From Pirellula sp. (GTDB lineage Bacteria; Planctomycetota; Planctomycetia; Pirellulales; Lacipirellulaceae), in the NCBI GenBank assembly GCA_013822725.1, contig PNKX01000001.1, positions 62,001-126,000 on the forward strand: a DNA stretch of 64,000 bases. The letters run 5' to 3'. Shown in pieces: positions 54,121-62,940 of this stretch. Both the position numbers and the translations under genes were made by a program. Every line of letters begins with the position of its first letter. Positions within the stretch are counted from its first letter, which is position 1. The notes below the pieces were generated by a model. It searched no databases. It had not been told where the DNA came from and saw nothing but the letters and a program-made list of their open reading frames with translations.

Positions 54121-54789
54121 ATGAAAAAGTTGAACAAGGAAGAACTGAACGGCGCCAATGCCACGTTGTCGGCCCAGGGTCTGATCGACTCGCCAGCCGT
54201 CAGCGACGAACAATTGTTGCAATCGTACCGCGAAGCTAGCAATCCGACCGTCTTTGCCGAGTTGGTCTCTCGCTATCAACGCGAATTGTATAATTACCTC
54301 CGTCGGTTCCTGGGTGACGCCACCCTGGCCGAAGATGTGTTCCAAGCGACGTTCTTCCAGGTCCACCAGAAGCGCGACTCGTTTGAGGAAGGCCGGAAGT
54401 TCCGTCCTTGGCTCTATACGATCGCTACGAACCAAGCGATCGACGCGCAGCGGCGAAATCGTCGTCATCGTCGATTAAGCTTGAATCAACCGCACCAAGC
54501 CGGCAGTGAGTCCGTAGGAACATTGATCGACTTGGTGGCGGCTGACGGGGGCGACCCCGTGATGGCCGTCGAGAGCAGCGAAGAGGGCGCCTGGGTGCGG
54601 GGCGAGGTCGAGGCCTTGCCGGAACCTCTCCGCAACGCAGTGAACTTGGTTTACTTCGGGGGAATGAAATACCGTGACGCAGCCAAGGTCATGTCGGTGC
54701 CGGTCGGAACGGTCAAAAGCCGTTTGCATGCCGCCATCCAACGCCTGGGCCAAGCGTGGCGCGACGTGCAGCCGGCGAGCCGTTCGTAA
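54121..54789 (+). CDS. ECF-family RNA polymerase sigma factor
   Basis: The 222-residue product has an AGGAG ribosome site and sigma region 2 (YQRELYNYLRRFLGDATLAE, DVFQATFFQVHQKRDSFEEG, FRPWLYTIATNQAIDAQRR) and region 4 (VNLVYFGGMKYRDAAKVMSV, PVGTVKSRLHAAIQRLGQAW). An N-terminal extension of about 25 residues precedes region 2. The next gene (54928) encodes an anti-sigma-like fusion on the same strand after a strong hairpin. Confidence 0.93.
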   Translation: MKKLNKEELNGANATLSAQGLIDSPAVSDEQLLQSYREASNPTVFAELVSRYQRELYNYLRRFLGDATLAEDVFQATFFQVHQKRDSFEEGRKFRPWLYTIATNQAIDAQRRNRRHRRLSLNQPHQAGSESVGTLIDLVAADGGDPVMAVESSEEGAWVRGEVEALPEPLRNAVNLVYFGGMKYRDAAKVMSVPVGTVKSRLHAAIQRLGQAWRDVQPASRS

Positions 54790-54848
54790 GGACGCATCAT
54801 GTGCGGCGAGCGGACGCGTTTCGGCTGCAGTTGAGTTAAGTCACCACC

Positions 54849-54886
54849 ACAGGCCTGTCGCAACGTGCGGCAGGCCTGTTTTATTT
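54849..54886 (+). terminator. Rho-independent terminator after the ECF gene
   Basis: ACAGGCCTGTCGCA pairs with TGCGGCAGGCCTGT over an ACG loop, with one G-T pair, followed by TTTATTTG. The stem is 14 bp. It separates the ECF gene from the downstream gene, so either the latter has its own promoter or termination is partial. Confidence 0.75.
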
Positions 54887-54927
54887 GAGTCGCACGCGAT
54901 TATCGCACGCGGACGGGAACTACCGCG

Positions 54928-56064
54928 ATGACTGACGATCTAGTCGCTTACCTGCTGGACGACTTGTCGCCCGAGCGCCGGGCTGAAGTCGACGCGAAGC
55001 TCGAAACCGACGTCGTCTGGCGTTGGGAACTCGATCGCCTGCGCGAGTGCATGGCGGCGAGCGGCGACATCGAGCAGTGCGTCGAAACCTCCGCCGCCGT
55101 TCCAGATGCGCTGGAGTCATCGCACGTCGATCTGGAGCCGCCAGTCGATCTGGTGAAAAAGACCTGCTGCTTCGTTGAGGACTCGGCGAGCGGGAAGTTT
55201 AAGGTCGAGAAGAAGCGGTGTAAGAAGAAGGCGGCGTTTTCCGCGGCGACGTGCGAAAGCGGCGGCAGGTCGTGGAGCTTGGCCGACGTCACCGTCGGCG
55301 CCGGCGTGCTGCTGATTCTGGCGGCGCTGATCATGCCGGCGGTGCAGCGATCACGCGACGCGGCGAGAAACAGCTACTGCATGAACAACATGCGCGCCAC
55401 CTACCTTAGCACTGAGAAATATGGGGATCGGTACGCCAACGCGATGCCCGTACTCGCTTCGAACGATCCAGCCGCGATGTTTTACATTGAGTTGGTCGAC
55501 GCTGGTTTCCTGGCGCCAGCCGACGCGATCCAAGTGATGACCTGTCCCAACTCTCCCCAAGCGCAACGTCGCTTCCAGCAGCAAGGCCCGATATCGATTC
55601 CAAACCGCGAGGAACTTGCGTCGCTTAGCGCTGCCGATATACTCGCCGCCATCAGCGCTCTAAACATTTCCTACGCGTTGCCGCTCGGCTATCGAGATGG
55701 CAACGGTGACTATCGCCAGACGAAGCTCAACAGCGATCTCGACGCGCCGCTAATCGCCGATGCTCCGGCAGTGACGGCGCGAGGCGTCCAGCCAGTCAAT
55801 CATGGCTGCCGGCAAAATGTCCTGACAAAGTCGGGAAGCGTCGACGTCCTGGCAGCCAGCGTTCTAGGCTGCAACGACAAATCACTGCAAGAGCTTCATC
55901 TGAATGATCGGGGCGATCTCTCAGCCGGCTGCAGCGAGACTGACGTCGTGCTCGCGCCTGCGACCTTCAGTTCCGACGGGCAGTTGAGCCTCAGCCCGCC
56001 CCGAACGATGCAGGGTTCCTACTGGATAATTCCGATCGGGCCAGCAGTGCTGGACAAGGACTAG
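54928..56064 (+). CDS. Anti-sigma-like/DUF1559-like fusion protein
   Basis: The 378-residue product starts MTDDLVAYLLDDLSPERRAE, an N-terminal region typical of anti-sigma factors (about 110 residues, here without a CXXC zinc pair). A membrane helix follows at residues 117-138 (VGAGVLLILAALIMPAVQRS), and its tail has the pilin-like RDAARNSYCMNNMRATYLST seen after the helix of DUF1559 proteins. Towards the C-terminus NHGCRQNVLTKSGSVDVL matches the DUF1559 strand with conserved H and G. A typical DUF1559 protein starts with the pilin helix, so the anti-sigma-like part is fused in front. It follows the ECF gene. Confidence 0.75.
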   Translation: MTDDLVAYLLDDLSPERRAEVDAKLETDVVWRWELDRLRECMAASGDIEQCVETSAAVPDALESSHVDLEPPVDLVKKTCCFVEDSASGKFKVEKKRCKKKAAFSAATCESGGRSWSLADVTVGAGVLLILAALIMPAVQRSRDAARNSYCMNNMRATYLSTEKYGDRYANAMPVLASNDPAAMFYIELVDAGFLAPADAIQVMTCPNSPQAQRRFQQQGPISIPNREELASLSAADILAAISALNISYALPLGYRDGNGDYRQTKLNSDLDAPLIADAPAVTARGVQPVNHGCRQNVLTKSGSVDVLAASVLGCNDKSLQELHLNDRGDLSAGCSETDVVLAPATFSSDGQLSLSPPRTMQGSYWIIPIGPAVLDKD

Positions 56065-56084
56065 AGCGATTCTCGTCCCCTGTC

Positions 56085-56168
56085 GTCCCCGGCTCCGCCG
56101 GGGGTTGCGCATCACGGGGTTACGCCTATCGGCATGGTTGCCTACCCCCTGGCAGAGCCAGGGGCTGA
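56085..56168. repeat. Twin-hairpin GC element, copy 4
   Basis: CCCCGGCTCCGCCGGGGG on the left and CCCCTGGCAGAGCCAGGGG on the right. The right hairpin forms the last codons and stop of the ABC ATPase gene (56142 onward). Confidence 0.8.
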
Positions 56169-58103
56169 ATGCGTCGCTGCCCACGTTTTCTCTCGCGCGG
56201 CGACCACTTGGCGGATATGCTCGAGATCATCATTCGGCGTCGCGCTGATCAGCTTCCGCGTGTACTCCTCGCGCGGGTCGCGGTAGATCGCCTCCGATGG
56301 GCCGAACTCGATGATCTTGCCGGCGTTCATCACCGCCATCATGTCGGCCATGAACTTCACGACGCTTAGATCGTGGCTGATGAAGATGTAGGTGAGGCCG
56401 CGGGTTTCCTGGAGCCGCTTGAGCAGGTTGAGGACCTGGGCCTGCACGGAGACGTCGAGGGCCGAGACCGATTCGTCGCAGATGAGGAACTCGGGCTCGA
56501 CGGCGATCGCACGGGCGATGCAGATGCGCTGCCGTTGGCCGCCGGAGAATTCGTGCGGATAGCGACGCAGGTGGACGGTCTGCAAGCCGACCTCTTCGAG
56601 CAAGGCCGCGGCACGGTCGCGACGTTCGCGGCGATTGGCGCCGATGCCTTGGATGACCATCGGTTCGGTCACAGCCGCTTCGACCGTCATCCGCGGATTG
56701 AGCGAGCCATACGGGTCTTGGAAGATGATCTGCATCCGCCGGCGCATCTGCCGCAGATCGCCTGAGCCAAGCGAGGCGACGTCGACGCCGTCGAGCCAAA
56801 CGCGGCCGCCGGTCGGTTCCACCAGCCGTAGGATCGCCCGGCCGGCGGTGGTCTTGCCGCAGCCGGATTCGCCGACGAGGCCGAGCGTTTGGCCGCGGTA
56901 AACCTTGAAGCTGATGCCGTCGACGGCGCGGATGTGGTCGACCACGCGGGCGAGGATACCACGGCGGACGGGGAAGTGGACTTCGAGGTTTTCGACGGAG
57001 AGGAGAGGCTTTGTTCCCTCGGGGATGTATTGCACGTCCCCTGTAGCCCCCGGCTCCGCCGGGGGGTTGCGCTGCGTTGGGGCGTCGTTTGGCGGCGTGG
57101 TGGCCGACCCCCGGGCGGAGCCCGGGGCTACAGGGGCCACTGCGTGGCCCATGGCGGCGAGCTCGCTTTGCGGGTGGAGCAAACGGCCGCGGCCGTGGGT
57201 CTTTAGCTCGTTGAGCCGCTTCGCATCAAGTTGCTTCTCGGTAATCTCCAGACGCCCGTCGATGACGCGACTCGACATGAAATCGTCGACCGTCGGCAGC
57301 AGTTTGTAGGGCGTGTCGAGCCGCGGTCGGCAGGCAAGCAGACCCTTCGTGTAAGGATGCTTCGGATGCGAGAAAATGTCGAGGACGCGTCCGTACTCCA
57401 CTTCCTCGCCGCGATACATCACCAGCACATCGTCGGCGATTTCGGCGATGACGCCCAGGTCGTGCGTGATGAACAAGATCGCCATGCCGCGTTCGTCGCG
57501 GAGCTTGCGGAGAATGTCGAGAATCTGGGCCTGGATCGTCACGTCGAGCGCGGTCGTCGGCTCGTCGGCGATCAGCAACTTCGGATTGCACGAGAGGGCC
57601 ATCGCGATCATCACGCGCTGCTTCTGGCCGCCTGACATCTGGTGCGGATAGTAATCGATTCGCTGCTGAGGATCGGGGATGCCGACTTCCTTGAACAGTT
57701 CAATCGTTCGCTGGCGAGCCTCGGCCTTGGTGACCTTCTGGTGGAGGAGGATCGCTTCCATCACCTGATCGCCAACCGTGAAGACGGGATTGAGCGACGT
57801 CATCGGCTCCTGAAAGATCATGCTGATCTCTTTGCCGCGGATGGAGCGCATCTCCGGCTCCGGCAGGCGGACCAAGTCGCGGCCGAGCAGCGCGATGCGT
57901 CCCGATTCGATCTCCGCCGAGGAGGCGAGCAGCCGCATGATCGAGAGCGACGTGACGCTCTTGCCGGAGCCGCTCTCGCCGACGATGCCGAGCGTGCGGC
58001 CCGCCTCAATGCGGAACGACACCCCGTCGACGGCGCGGACGACGCCTTCTTCGGTGTGGAAGTAGGTCTTCAGGTCGTTGACGTCGATGACTGCGGTGGA
58101 CAT
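56142..58103 (-). CDS. Peptide ABC transporter ATP-binding protein (two fused ATPase domains)
   Basis: From the ATG at 58103 the product has 653 residues with two ABC modules, a DppD-like half and a DppF-like half in one protein. Domain 1 has [27 protein letters not shown] and [13 protein letters not shown]; domain 2 has [31 protein letters not shown] and [14 protein letters not shown]. Residues about 324-354 of the linker ([18 protein letters not shown] then [14 protein letters not shown]) are encoded by a twin-hairpin repeat, and the C-terminal SAPGSARG by another copy. It energises the adjacent permeases. Confidence 0.93.
   Translation of the reverse strand: MSTAVIDVNDLKTYFHTEEGVVRAVDGVSFRIEAGRTLGIVGESGSGKSVTSLSIMRLLASSAEIESGRIALLGRDLVRLPEPEMRSIRGKEISMIFQEPMTSLNPVFTVGDQVMEAILLHQKVTKAEARQRTIELFKEVGIPDPQQRIDYYPHQMSGGQKQRVMIAMALSCNPKLLIADEPTTALDVTIQAQILDILRKLRDERGMAILFITHDLGVIAEIADDVLVMYRGEEVEYGRVLDIFSHPKHPYTKGLLACRPRLDTPYKLLPTVDDFMSSRVIDGRLEITEKQLDAKRLNELKTHGRGRLLHPQSELAAMGHAVAPVAPGSARGSATTPPNDAPTQRNPPAEPGATGDVQYIPEGTKPLLSVENLEVHFPVRRGILARVVDHIRAVDGISFKVYRGQTLGLVGESGCGKTTAGRAILRLVEPTGGRVWLDGVDVASLGSGDLRQMRRRMQIIFQDPYGSLNPRMTVEAAVTEPMVIQGIGANRRERRDRAAALLEEVGLQTVHLRRYPHEFSGGQRQRICIARAIAVEPEFLICDESVSALDVSVQAQVLNLLKRLQETRGLTYIFISHDLSVVKFMADMMAVMNAGKIIEFGPSEAIYRDPREEYTRKLISATPNDDLEHIRQVVAAREKTWAATHSAPGSARG
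57041..57133. repeat. Twin-hairpin GC element, copy 5, inside a coding region
   Basis: CTGTAGCCCCCGGCTCCGCC on the left and GGAGCCCGGGGCTACAG on the right enclose a 93-base segment, an exact multiple of three. It lies in the linker of the ABC ATPase gene and is read through in frame. Confidence 0.85.
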
Positions 58104-58127
58104 GGCGGCGAACTTTTTAGAAATGCT

Positions 58128-58243
58128 TAACCACGAAGACACCAAGGCACTAAGGAAGCACTAAGTAGGAAGCGGTCGAATGTTTGTTGATCGTACTCTG
58201 TTCCCTTGGTGATTTCCTTCGTGCCTTTGTGTCTTGGTGGTTG
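58128..58243. repeat. Compound inverted repeat, ACCACGAAGACACC family
   Basis: AACCACGAAGACACCAAGGC faces GTGCCTTTGTGTCTTGGTGG. A right-arm-only relative is at 53593-53636. It lies between the permease and ATPase genes of the peptide importer. Confidence 0.85.
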
Positions 58244-58254
58244 TTCTTGGAATA

Positions 58255-59364
58255 TTAGTGGGCGTCCTGGCGGAGACGGGGGTCGGTGGCTTCTTGGAGG
58301 CCTTCGCCGATGAGGTTGTACGCCAGGACAGTGAGGAAGATGGCGGCGCCGGGGAAGACGATGAGCCACCAGGTTTGTTCGATCGAGTTGCGGCCCGCGG
58401 CGAGCAGCGTTCCCCAGCTGGGGTTCGGGGGCGAGGCGCCAAAGCCGAGGAAGCTCAGGCCGCTCTCGATGAGAATCGCGTCGGCGATGCCGAACGTGAT
58501 CGGCACCAAGACCGGCGCCAGCGAGTTGCGCAGGATGTGCGTGAACATGATGCGCGTGGAGCCGGCGCCCATCGCGCGGGCGGCGGAGACGAATTCGAGT
58601 TGTTTCAGCTTCATGAACTCGGCGCGCGTGAGCCGGGCGATGCCGGTCCAACCGGTGCAGCCGACGATCACCATCAGGTGGAAGTTGGTCACGCGATCGA
58701 GGAGCGCAACCAGCGCGAGGATGAGCACCAGCGAGGGGATGCACATCACCACTTCGATGATGCGGCTGATGATCGTGTCGATCCAGCCGCCGAAGTAGCC
58801 GGCGAGGGCGCCGAGCGTGATGCCGATCGCCGCGGCGATGCTCATCGAGACGAAGCCGACGCTCACCGCCGTCTGGGCGCCGTGGACCATGGAGGCGAAG
58901 ACGTCGAACCCTTGCGAGTTGGTGCCAAACCAGTTGTAGCGGCTCGGCGGGCCGTTGGCGGGATTCTCAGGCGTGTCGGGCCAGACGAGATCGCCGCGGA
59001 CCCGACGGTAGGGATCTTGGTAAACGAGCGGCCAAATGGCCCAACTCTCCGGATCCTTGGCCTGCAGACTCGCGATGTAGTTCGCGCGAAAGCGATCCTT
59101 GTTGAAGATCGGGTTTTCCCACGAACGGTTGTAGTACCAGAGGGCGGGAAAATAGAGCTCGCCCTTGTAGCGCGTGACGATCGGACGCGTACCGGCGATC
59201 AGCGGCGCCGTGGCGGCGATGGCGGTGAGCGCGACGACGAACGTCAGCGCGACGACGGCGAGCTTGCGTTTGCGGAAACGACGCCACGATTCGAACCAGA
59301 AGCCGGCTGAGGGTTCGGCCGATTCGGCAAGCATGGTTTCGACTTCGGGAGGCGTGGTCAGCAT
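58255..59364 (-). CDS. Peptide ABC transporter permease (DppC/OppC type)
   Basis: The 369-residue product has an N-terminal helix after a 30-residue cytosolic leader (FRKRKLAVVALTFVVALTAI), a long extracytoplasmic segment (GVNWFGTNSQGFDVFASMVH without the initial residues, in the order SRYNWFGTNSQGFDVF), then five further helices. The EAA-type loop is EFVSAARAMGAGSTRIMFTH, ILRNSLAPVLV, and the C-terminus is typical (IGEGLQEATDPRLR). It forms the translocation channel with the DppB-type subunit encoded 11 bases upstream. Confidence 0.95.
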   Translation of the reverse strand: MLTTPPEVETMLAESAEPSAGFWFESWRRFRKRKLAVVALTFVVALTAIAATAPLIAGTRPIVTRYKGELYFPALWYYNRSWENPIFNKDRFRANYIASLQAKDPESWAIWPLVYQDPYRRVRGDLVWPDTPENPANGPPSRYNWFGTNSQGFDVFASMVHGAQTAVSVGFVSMSIAAAIGITLGALAGYFGGWIDTIISRIIEVVMCIPSLVLILALVALLDRVTNFHLMVIVGCTGWTGIARLTRAEFMKLKQLEFVSAARAMGAGSTRIMFTHILRNSLAPVLVPITFGIADAILIESGLSFLGFGASPPNPSWGTLLAAGRNSIEQTWWLIVFPGAAIFLTVLAYNLIGEGLQEATDPRLRQDAH

Positions 59365-59375
59365 CGGCGGGCTTG

Positions 59376-60359
59376 TCAGTTGTAAGTGACGCGCGGATCG
59401 ACCACGGCGTAGAGGATGTCGGCCAATAGCTGCCCGGCGAGGGTCAGCACGCTGAACATCAGCGTGAGGCCCATGATGACGTTGTAGTCGCGTTGGCCGA
59501 TTGATTCGAAGTAGAGTCGCCCCATCCCCGGCCAGGAGAAAATCTGTTCGAGAATGACGGCGCCGCTAAAGAGGCCAGGTAGCGAAAGACCGACCAGCGT
59601 GACGAACGGAATCAAGGTATTTCGGAACGCATGCTTCCAGATGATCGTCAGCGGGGCGACGCCTTTGGCTCGCGCCGTGCGGATGTAATCTTGCCGCAGC
59701 ACTTCCTGCATGTTCGCGCGGATGAAGCGAGAGTAAAACGCCAAGCTGCCGTAGGTGAAGCAGATCACCGGCAACGTCGCGTGCAGCAGCAAGTCCCAGA
59801 CCTTGCCGCCGGTCGTGAAGGTGGCGTAATCATCCGACGTCATCCCGTAGAGGGGTAGCCAGTCGAGCTTCACGTAGAACAACAGCTGTAGATAGAGCGC
59901 CGCCACGAACGCCGGCAGCGAATAGAGCATGTAGAGGAGCGTGCTGGCGGTCCGCTCCGACGGGGAGTCGGCGCGCGCACTGGACCAGAGCCCGATCGGC
60001 ACCGACAGCAGATACGCCAAGACCAACGAGGTCGACGACAGCAGCAAGGTTGCCGGCATCCTTTCGAGAATCAACGTGCCGACCGGCTTGTTGTTGCGCG
60101 AGTAAGAGACGCCGAAGTCGCCCTGCAGAACATTGCTCATCCAGTGGAAGTAGGCCTGATACCACGGTTTGTCGAGGCCGTAGAGACGGTTGAGCTTCTC
60201 CGCCGCCTCGGGGCTCATCATCTTGCTGGGATTCATCTGGGCGAGGTCGCTGGTGAACGGCGTACCGGGAATATTCCGCACCAGGCCGTAGACCAGAAAC
60301 GTAATCAGTAGCAAGGTGATCACGCCAATGCCGAGCCGGCGAATGATGTAGCTGGTCAT
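59376..60359 (-). CDS. Peptide ABC transporter permease (DppB/OppB type)
   Basis: The 327-residue product has six membrane helices and the DppB signatures: SYIIRRLGIGVITLLLITFL, LDKPWYQAYFHWMSNVLQGD, GVSYSRNNKPV, and the EAA loop LRQDYIRTARAKGVAPLTII then WKHAFRNTLIPFVTL. It ends LAGQLLADILYAVVDPRVTY. It pairs with the DppC-type permease that follows. Confidence 0.95.
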   Translation of the reverse strand: MTSYIIRRLGIGVITLLLITFLVYGLVRNIPGTPFTSDLAQMNPSKMMSPEAAEKLNRLYGLDKPWYQAYFHWMSNVLQGDFGVSYSRNNKPVGTLILERMPATLLLSSTSLVLAYLLSVPIGLWSSARADSPSERTASTLLYMLYSLPAFVAALYLQLLFYVKLDWLPLYGMTSDDYATFTTGGKVWDLLLHATLPVICFTYGSLAFYSRFIRANMQEVLRQDYIRTARAKGVAPLTIIWKHAFRNTLIPFVTLVGLSLPGLFSGAVILEQIFSWPGMGRLYFESIGQRDYNVIMGLTLMFSVLTLAGQLLADILYAVVDPRVTYN

Positions 60360-60419
60360 GGCATTATCGCGAAGCGGGCGTGAGCTGTAGCTCTAAAAGC
60401 ATTCTCTGAATGAAGAAAA

Positions 60420-62522
60420 CTAAGGCGTCGCCGCCGGCACGAAGAGACTGGTGAAGCCGGGGTTGTACTTAAACGGTCCCAGCGCCCCGAAGTTGTAACC
60501 GCGCAGGCTCTTGTTGAATCCGAAGAAGGCGTTGCGGTAGAAGAGCCAGGTGACGGGCTGATCTTCCCACAACTGCAAGTGGATGGCGCCGTAGATCTCG
60601 GCCCGCTTGGCGGGATCAAGCTCGCGGAGGCCTTGTTCGAAGAGCTTGTCGACTTTCGGGTTCGAGTATTGTCCGTAGTTACGCTGGGCTCCGGTGCCAT
60701 AGATGTTTGATTGCATGCTCGGATCGGTGCCGGCGCCCCAACCGCCGAGGCAGGCGTCGAACTCATGCTTCAGGAGCTTGTCTTGCATGACGACGAACTC
60801 GGTCGGCTTCACGTTAGCAATGACGCCGATTTGCTCCAGGCATTCCTTCATCAGGGTTGCCGTCTGAATGCCGGTTTCTGTTTGGGAAGTCATCAGTTGA
60901 AACTCAAACGGCACGATCTGGCCGTTGATTTCCTTGTCGCGAATGCCGTCGCCGTCGCTGTCGGTCCAGCCGGCTTCTTCGAGCAAGTCTTCAGCCTTAT
61001 CCAAGTTCTGCTTCATGAGTTCGGGCGGGTTCTTGGGGAACATCCAAGCCGTCGGGTGGAACGTCCCCTGCCCTTGTTGGTAGAGACCGTGAGTGATCGT
61101 GTTGATCAATTCGTCGTAGTCGAAGGCATAGGTCATCGCCCAGCGGACGCGCGAGTCGCCGAAGAGCGGGCTGGGCGATTTGCCGTCGGCGGTGCGCTGG
61201 TTCCATTCAATGTGGAACTCGGTCCATTCGGGGGCCGTCACCTTGGTGTTCTTCGCATAGAAATCGTCGCCGTTGGTTTGGCCGGCCCACTGCTCGGCCC
61301 GCAGTTCCATCTGCTGGATGTCGCCCGACTTCAATGCGAGGAGCGCGGTGTTCAGGTCTTCGATCGTCTTCACGCGGACTTCGGCGAAGTTCGGTTTGTC
61401 GCGGACCTGCTTGCCGTCGTGCATGTAGTAGCTCTCGCGGCGGCGGACGACGAACTCCTCGCCCCTTTTGCGGCTGACGTATTCGTACGCTCCGGCGGTG
61501 ACCGGCTTGGCTTCTTGCTCGGTGTGATAGGCGCTCCGCTTGAGCGAAGGATCCTCGGCCACCGATTTCTCGTAGACGTGTTTCGGCAGGATCGGGAAGT
61601 TGATGTTCGTGATATTCGTCGCCAGCGCCTCCTTATGGAAGATGACGACGGTGTGGTCGTCGTACGCCTTGATCGCCTTGATCTGATCGGTGCCGCTGCC
61701 GCGAATGGCCGGAATCACCAGCAGGGCGTGGTCGGACATGATCAGCTTGAACGTGAACTCGACGTCGTACGCCGTGAACGGCTTGCCGTCGGACCAGGTG
61801 ATGTCGTCGCGCAGGACGAAACGATCAACCAGACCGTCTTCGCTCGTCTGCCACGAGACGACGACGTCTTTCGGAGCAAAGTTTTTTAGCTGACGATCGA
61901 AGCTCATGATCGCCAGGCCGGTAAGGTCGGCGAATTCGCCGTCGGTAACGCTGCTGGAGAAGAGGGGATTGGTGCTGTTGAGATCGCCGCCGGCGTGGCG
62001 GACCATCTTGGCCTCGTAATCGACCCCCTGGCCTCCCTCCGGCTGCAGCACGCCGAGCGCCGCGAGAATCTTGGCGTTGTTCTCAGGCGAATCGTTGCGC
62101 AGCTTCAACGCCTCTTCGGCGGTGACAGTCGGGGCAGGTTCGCTCGCCTTCTCCTCTCGCAAAAGCGTCATGCCATCGGCGATGCGGCCGTCGTTCCACT
62201 TCATTTTGTCGAGTTCTTCGAGCGTGGGCGGAGCGAACTTTTCCAGGGCGTTGCCGAGTTCGAACGGGGCCTTCGGGTCGAGGTTGGCCACCTTCTCCAC
62301 CGGCGCTTCCGTCGTTGCTGATTTTTCACCCCCGCCCTCAGTCGTCGCCGCGGGCTCTGCTGAAGGAGCTTCCGTGGCGGCAGACGCCTCTGCAGAATCG
62401 GCCGCCGCCGGCTTCTCGGCCGGAGCGGCGGCCGGTTTCGACGAGCATCCAGAAGTCAGCCATAGCAGCGAGCAGGTGGGGAGGAGAAGCAGAAGGGACC
62501 GGAGCGGGCTCGATGCTGGCAT
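60420..62522 (-). CDS. Peptide ABC transporter substrate-binding lipoprotein (SBP_bac_5)
   Basis: The 700-residue product has a lipoprotein signal ending LTSGCSS (Cys26) and a 90-residue Ala/Glu/Thr-rich spacer. The family 5 binding domain follows: VVSWQTSEDGLVDRFVLRDD, ITWSDGKPFTAYDVEFTFKL, VRWAMTYAFDYDELINTITH and LDKAEDLLEEAGWTDSDGDG. It is the first gene of an operon encoding both permeases and the fused ATPase. Family members bind peptides or nickel and other solutes; oligopeptides are the default inference. The protein is longer than usual owing to the spacer. Confidence 0.93.
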   Translation of the reverse strand: MPASSPLRSLLLLLPTCSLLWLTSGCSSKPAAAPAEKPAAADSAEASAATEAPSAEPAATTEGGGEKSATTEAPVEKVANLDPKAPFELGNALEKFAPPTLEELDKMKWNDGRIADGMTLLREEKASEPAPTVTAEEALKLRNDSPENNAKILAALGVLQPEGGQGVDYEAKMVRHAGGDLNSTNPLFSSSVTDGEFADLTGLAIMSFDRQLKNFAPKDVVVSWQTSEDGLVDRFVLRDDITWSDGKPFTAYDVEFTFKLIMSDHALLVIPAIRGSGTDQIKAIKAYDDHTVVIFHKEALATNITNINFPILPKHVYEKSVAEDPSLKRSAYHTEQEAKPVTAGAYEYVSRKRGEEFVVRRRESYYMHDGKQVRDKPNFAEVRVKTIEDLNTALLALKSGDIQQMELRAEQWAGQTNGDDFYAKNTKVTAPEWTEFHIEWNQRTADGKSPSPLFGDSRVRWAMTYAFDYDELINTITHGLYQQGQGTFHPTAWMFPKNPPELMKQNLDKAEDLLEEAGWTDSDGDGIRDKEINGQIVPFEFQLMTSQTETGIQTATLMKECLEQIGVIANVKPTEFVVMQDKLLKHEFDACLGGWGAGTDPSMQSNIYGTGAQRNYGQYSNPKVDKLFEQGLRELDPAKRAEIYGAIHLQLWEDQPVTWLFYRNAFFGFNKSLRGYNFGALGPFKYNPGFTSLFVPAATP

Positions 62523-62940
62523 GTCGTTGGACCTTACCCCCGCGGCGTCGCGGGGCTGAGGAGGATGGACAATTTGGGTCGGACGGCAAACTGGGCAAAA
62601 TCACCCCGTGCTCGCCAGGGATCGTAGCCCAATTCTTCGGCGCGGGTCAATGAGAGTCGAGGGGACCACGCGCAAGCAACCCCGAGCCGCCCGCCCCGCT
62701 GCTAACGCTTCCCATCCAGCACCGGACATTTAGCCCCGCCCGCTTGCGGCGGGGTGGCACCCAATAAAAAAGGGCGCGCGGCCTGCGGCACGCGGCTAAA
62801 TGGGCGATGTGGGGTGGGTGCAATTTTGACGGGGCGACGGGCGATGTTTCCATTGCCCGTAACGGGGCTCTGGTGCTATTCTCCCCGCCCCTCGCGCTGT
62901 CGATCGCTGACGGCGCTGCCGGTTGAAAAGGATTTCTCCG
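62523..62940. other. Intergenic region between diverging genes
   Basis: This gap contains the promoters of both flanking genes, not resolved. GC-rich hairpins with ATTTAGCCCCGCCCGCTTGC and GCGGCTAAATGGGCG occur at 62728-62806, like those at 17700-17775 and 28055-28130. No gene is apparent. Confidence 0.5.
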
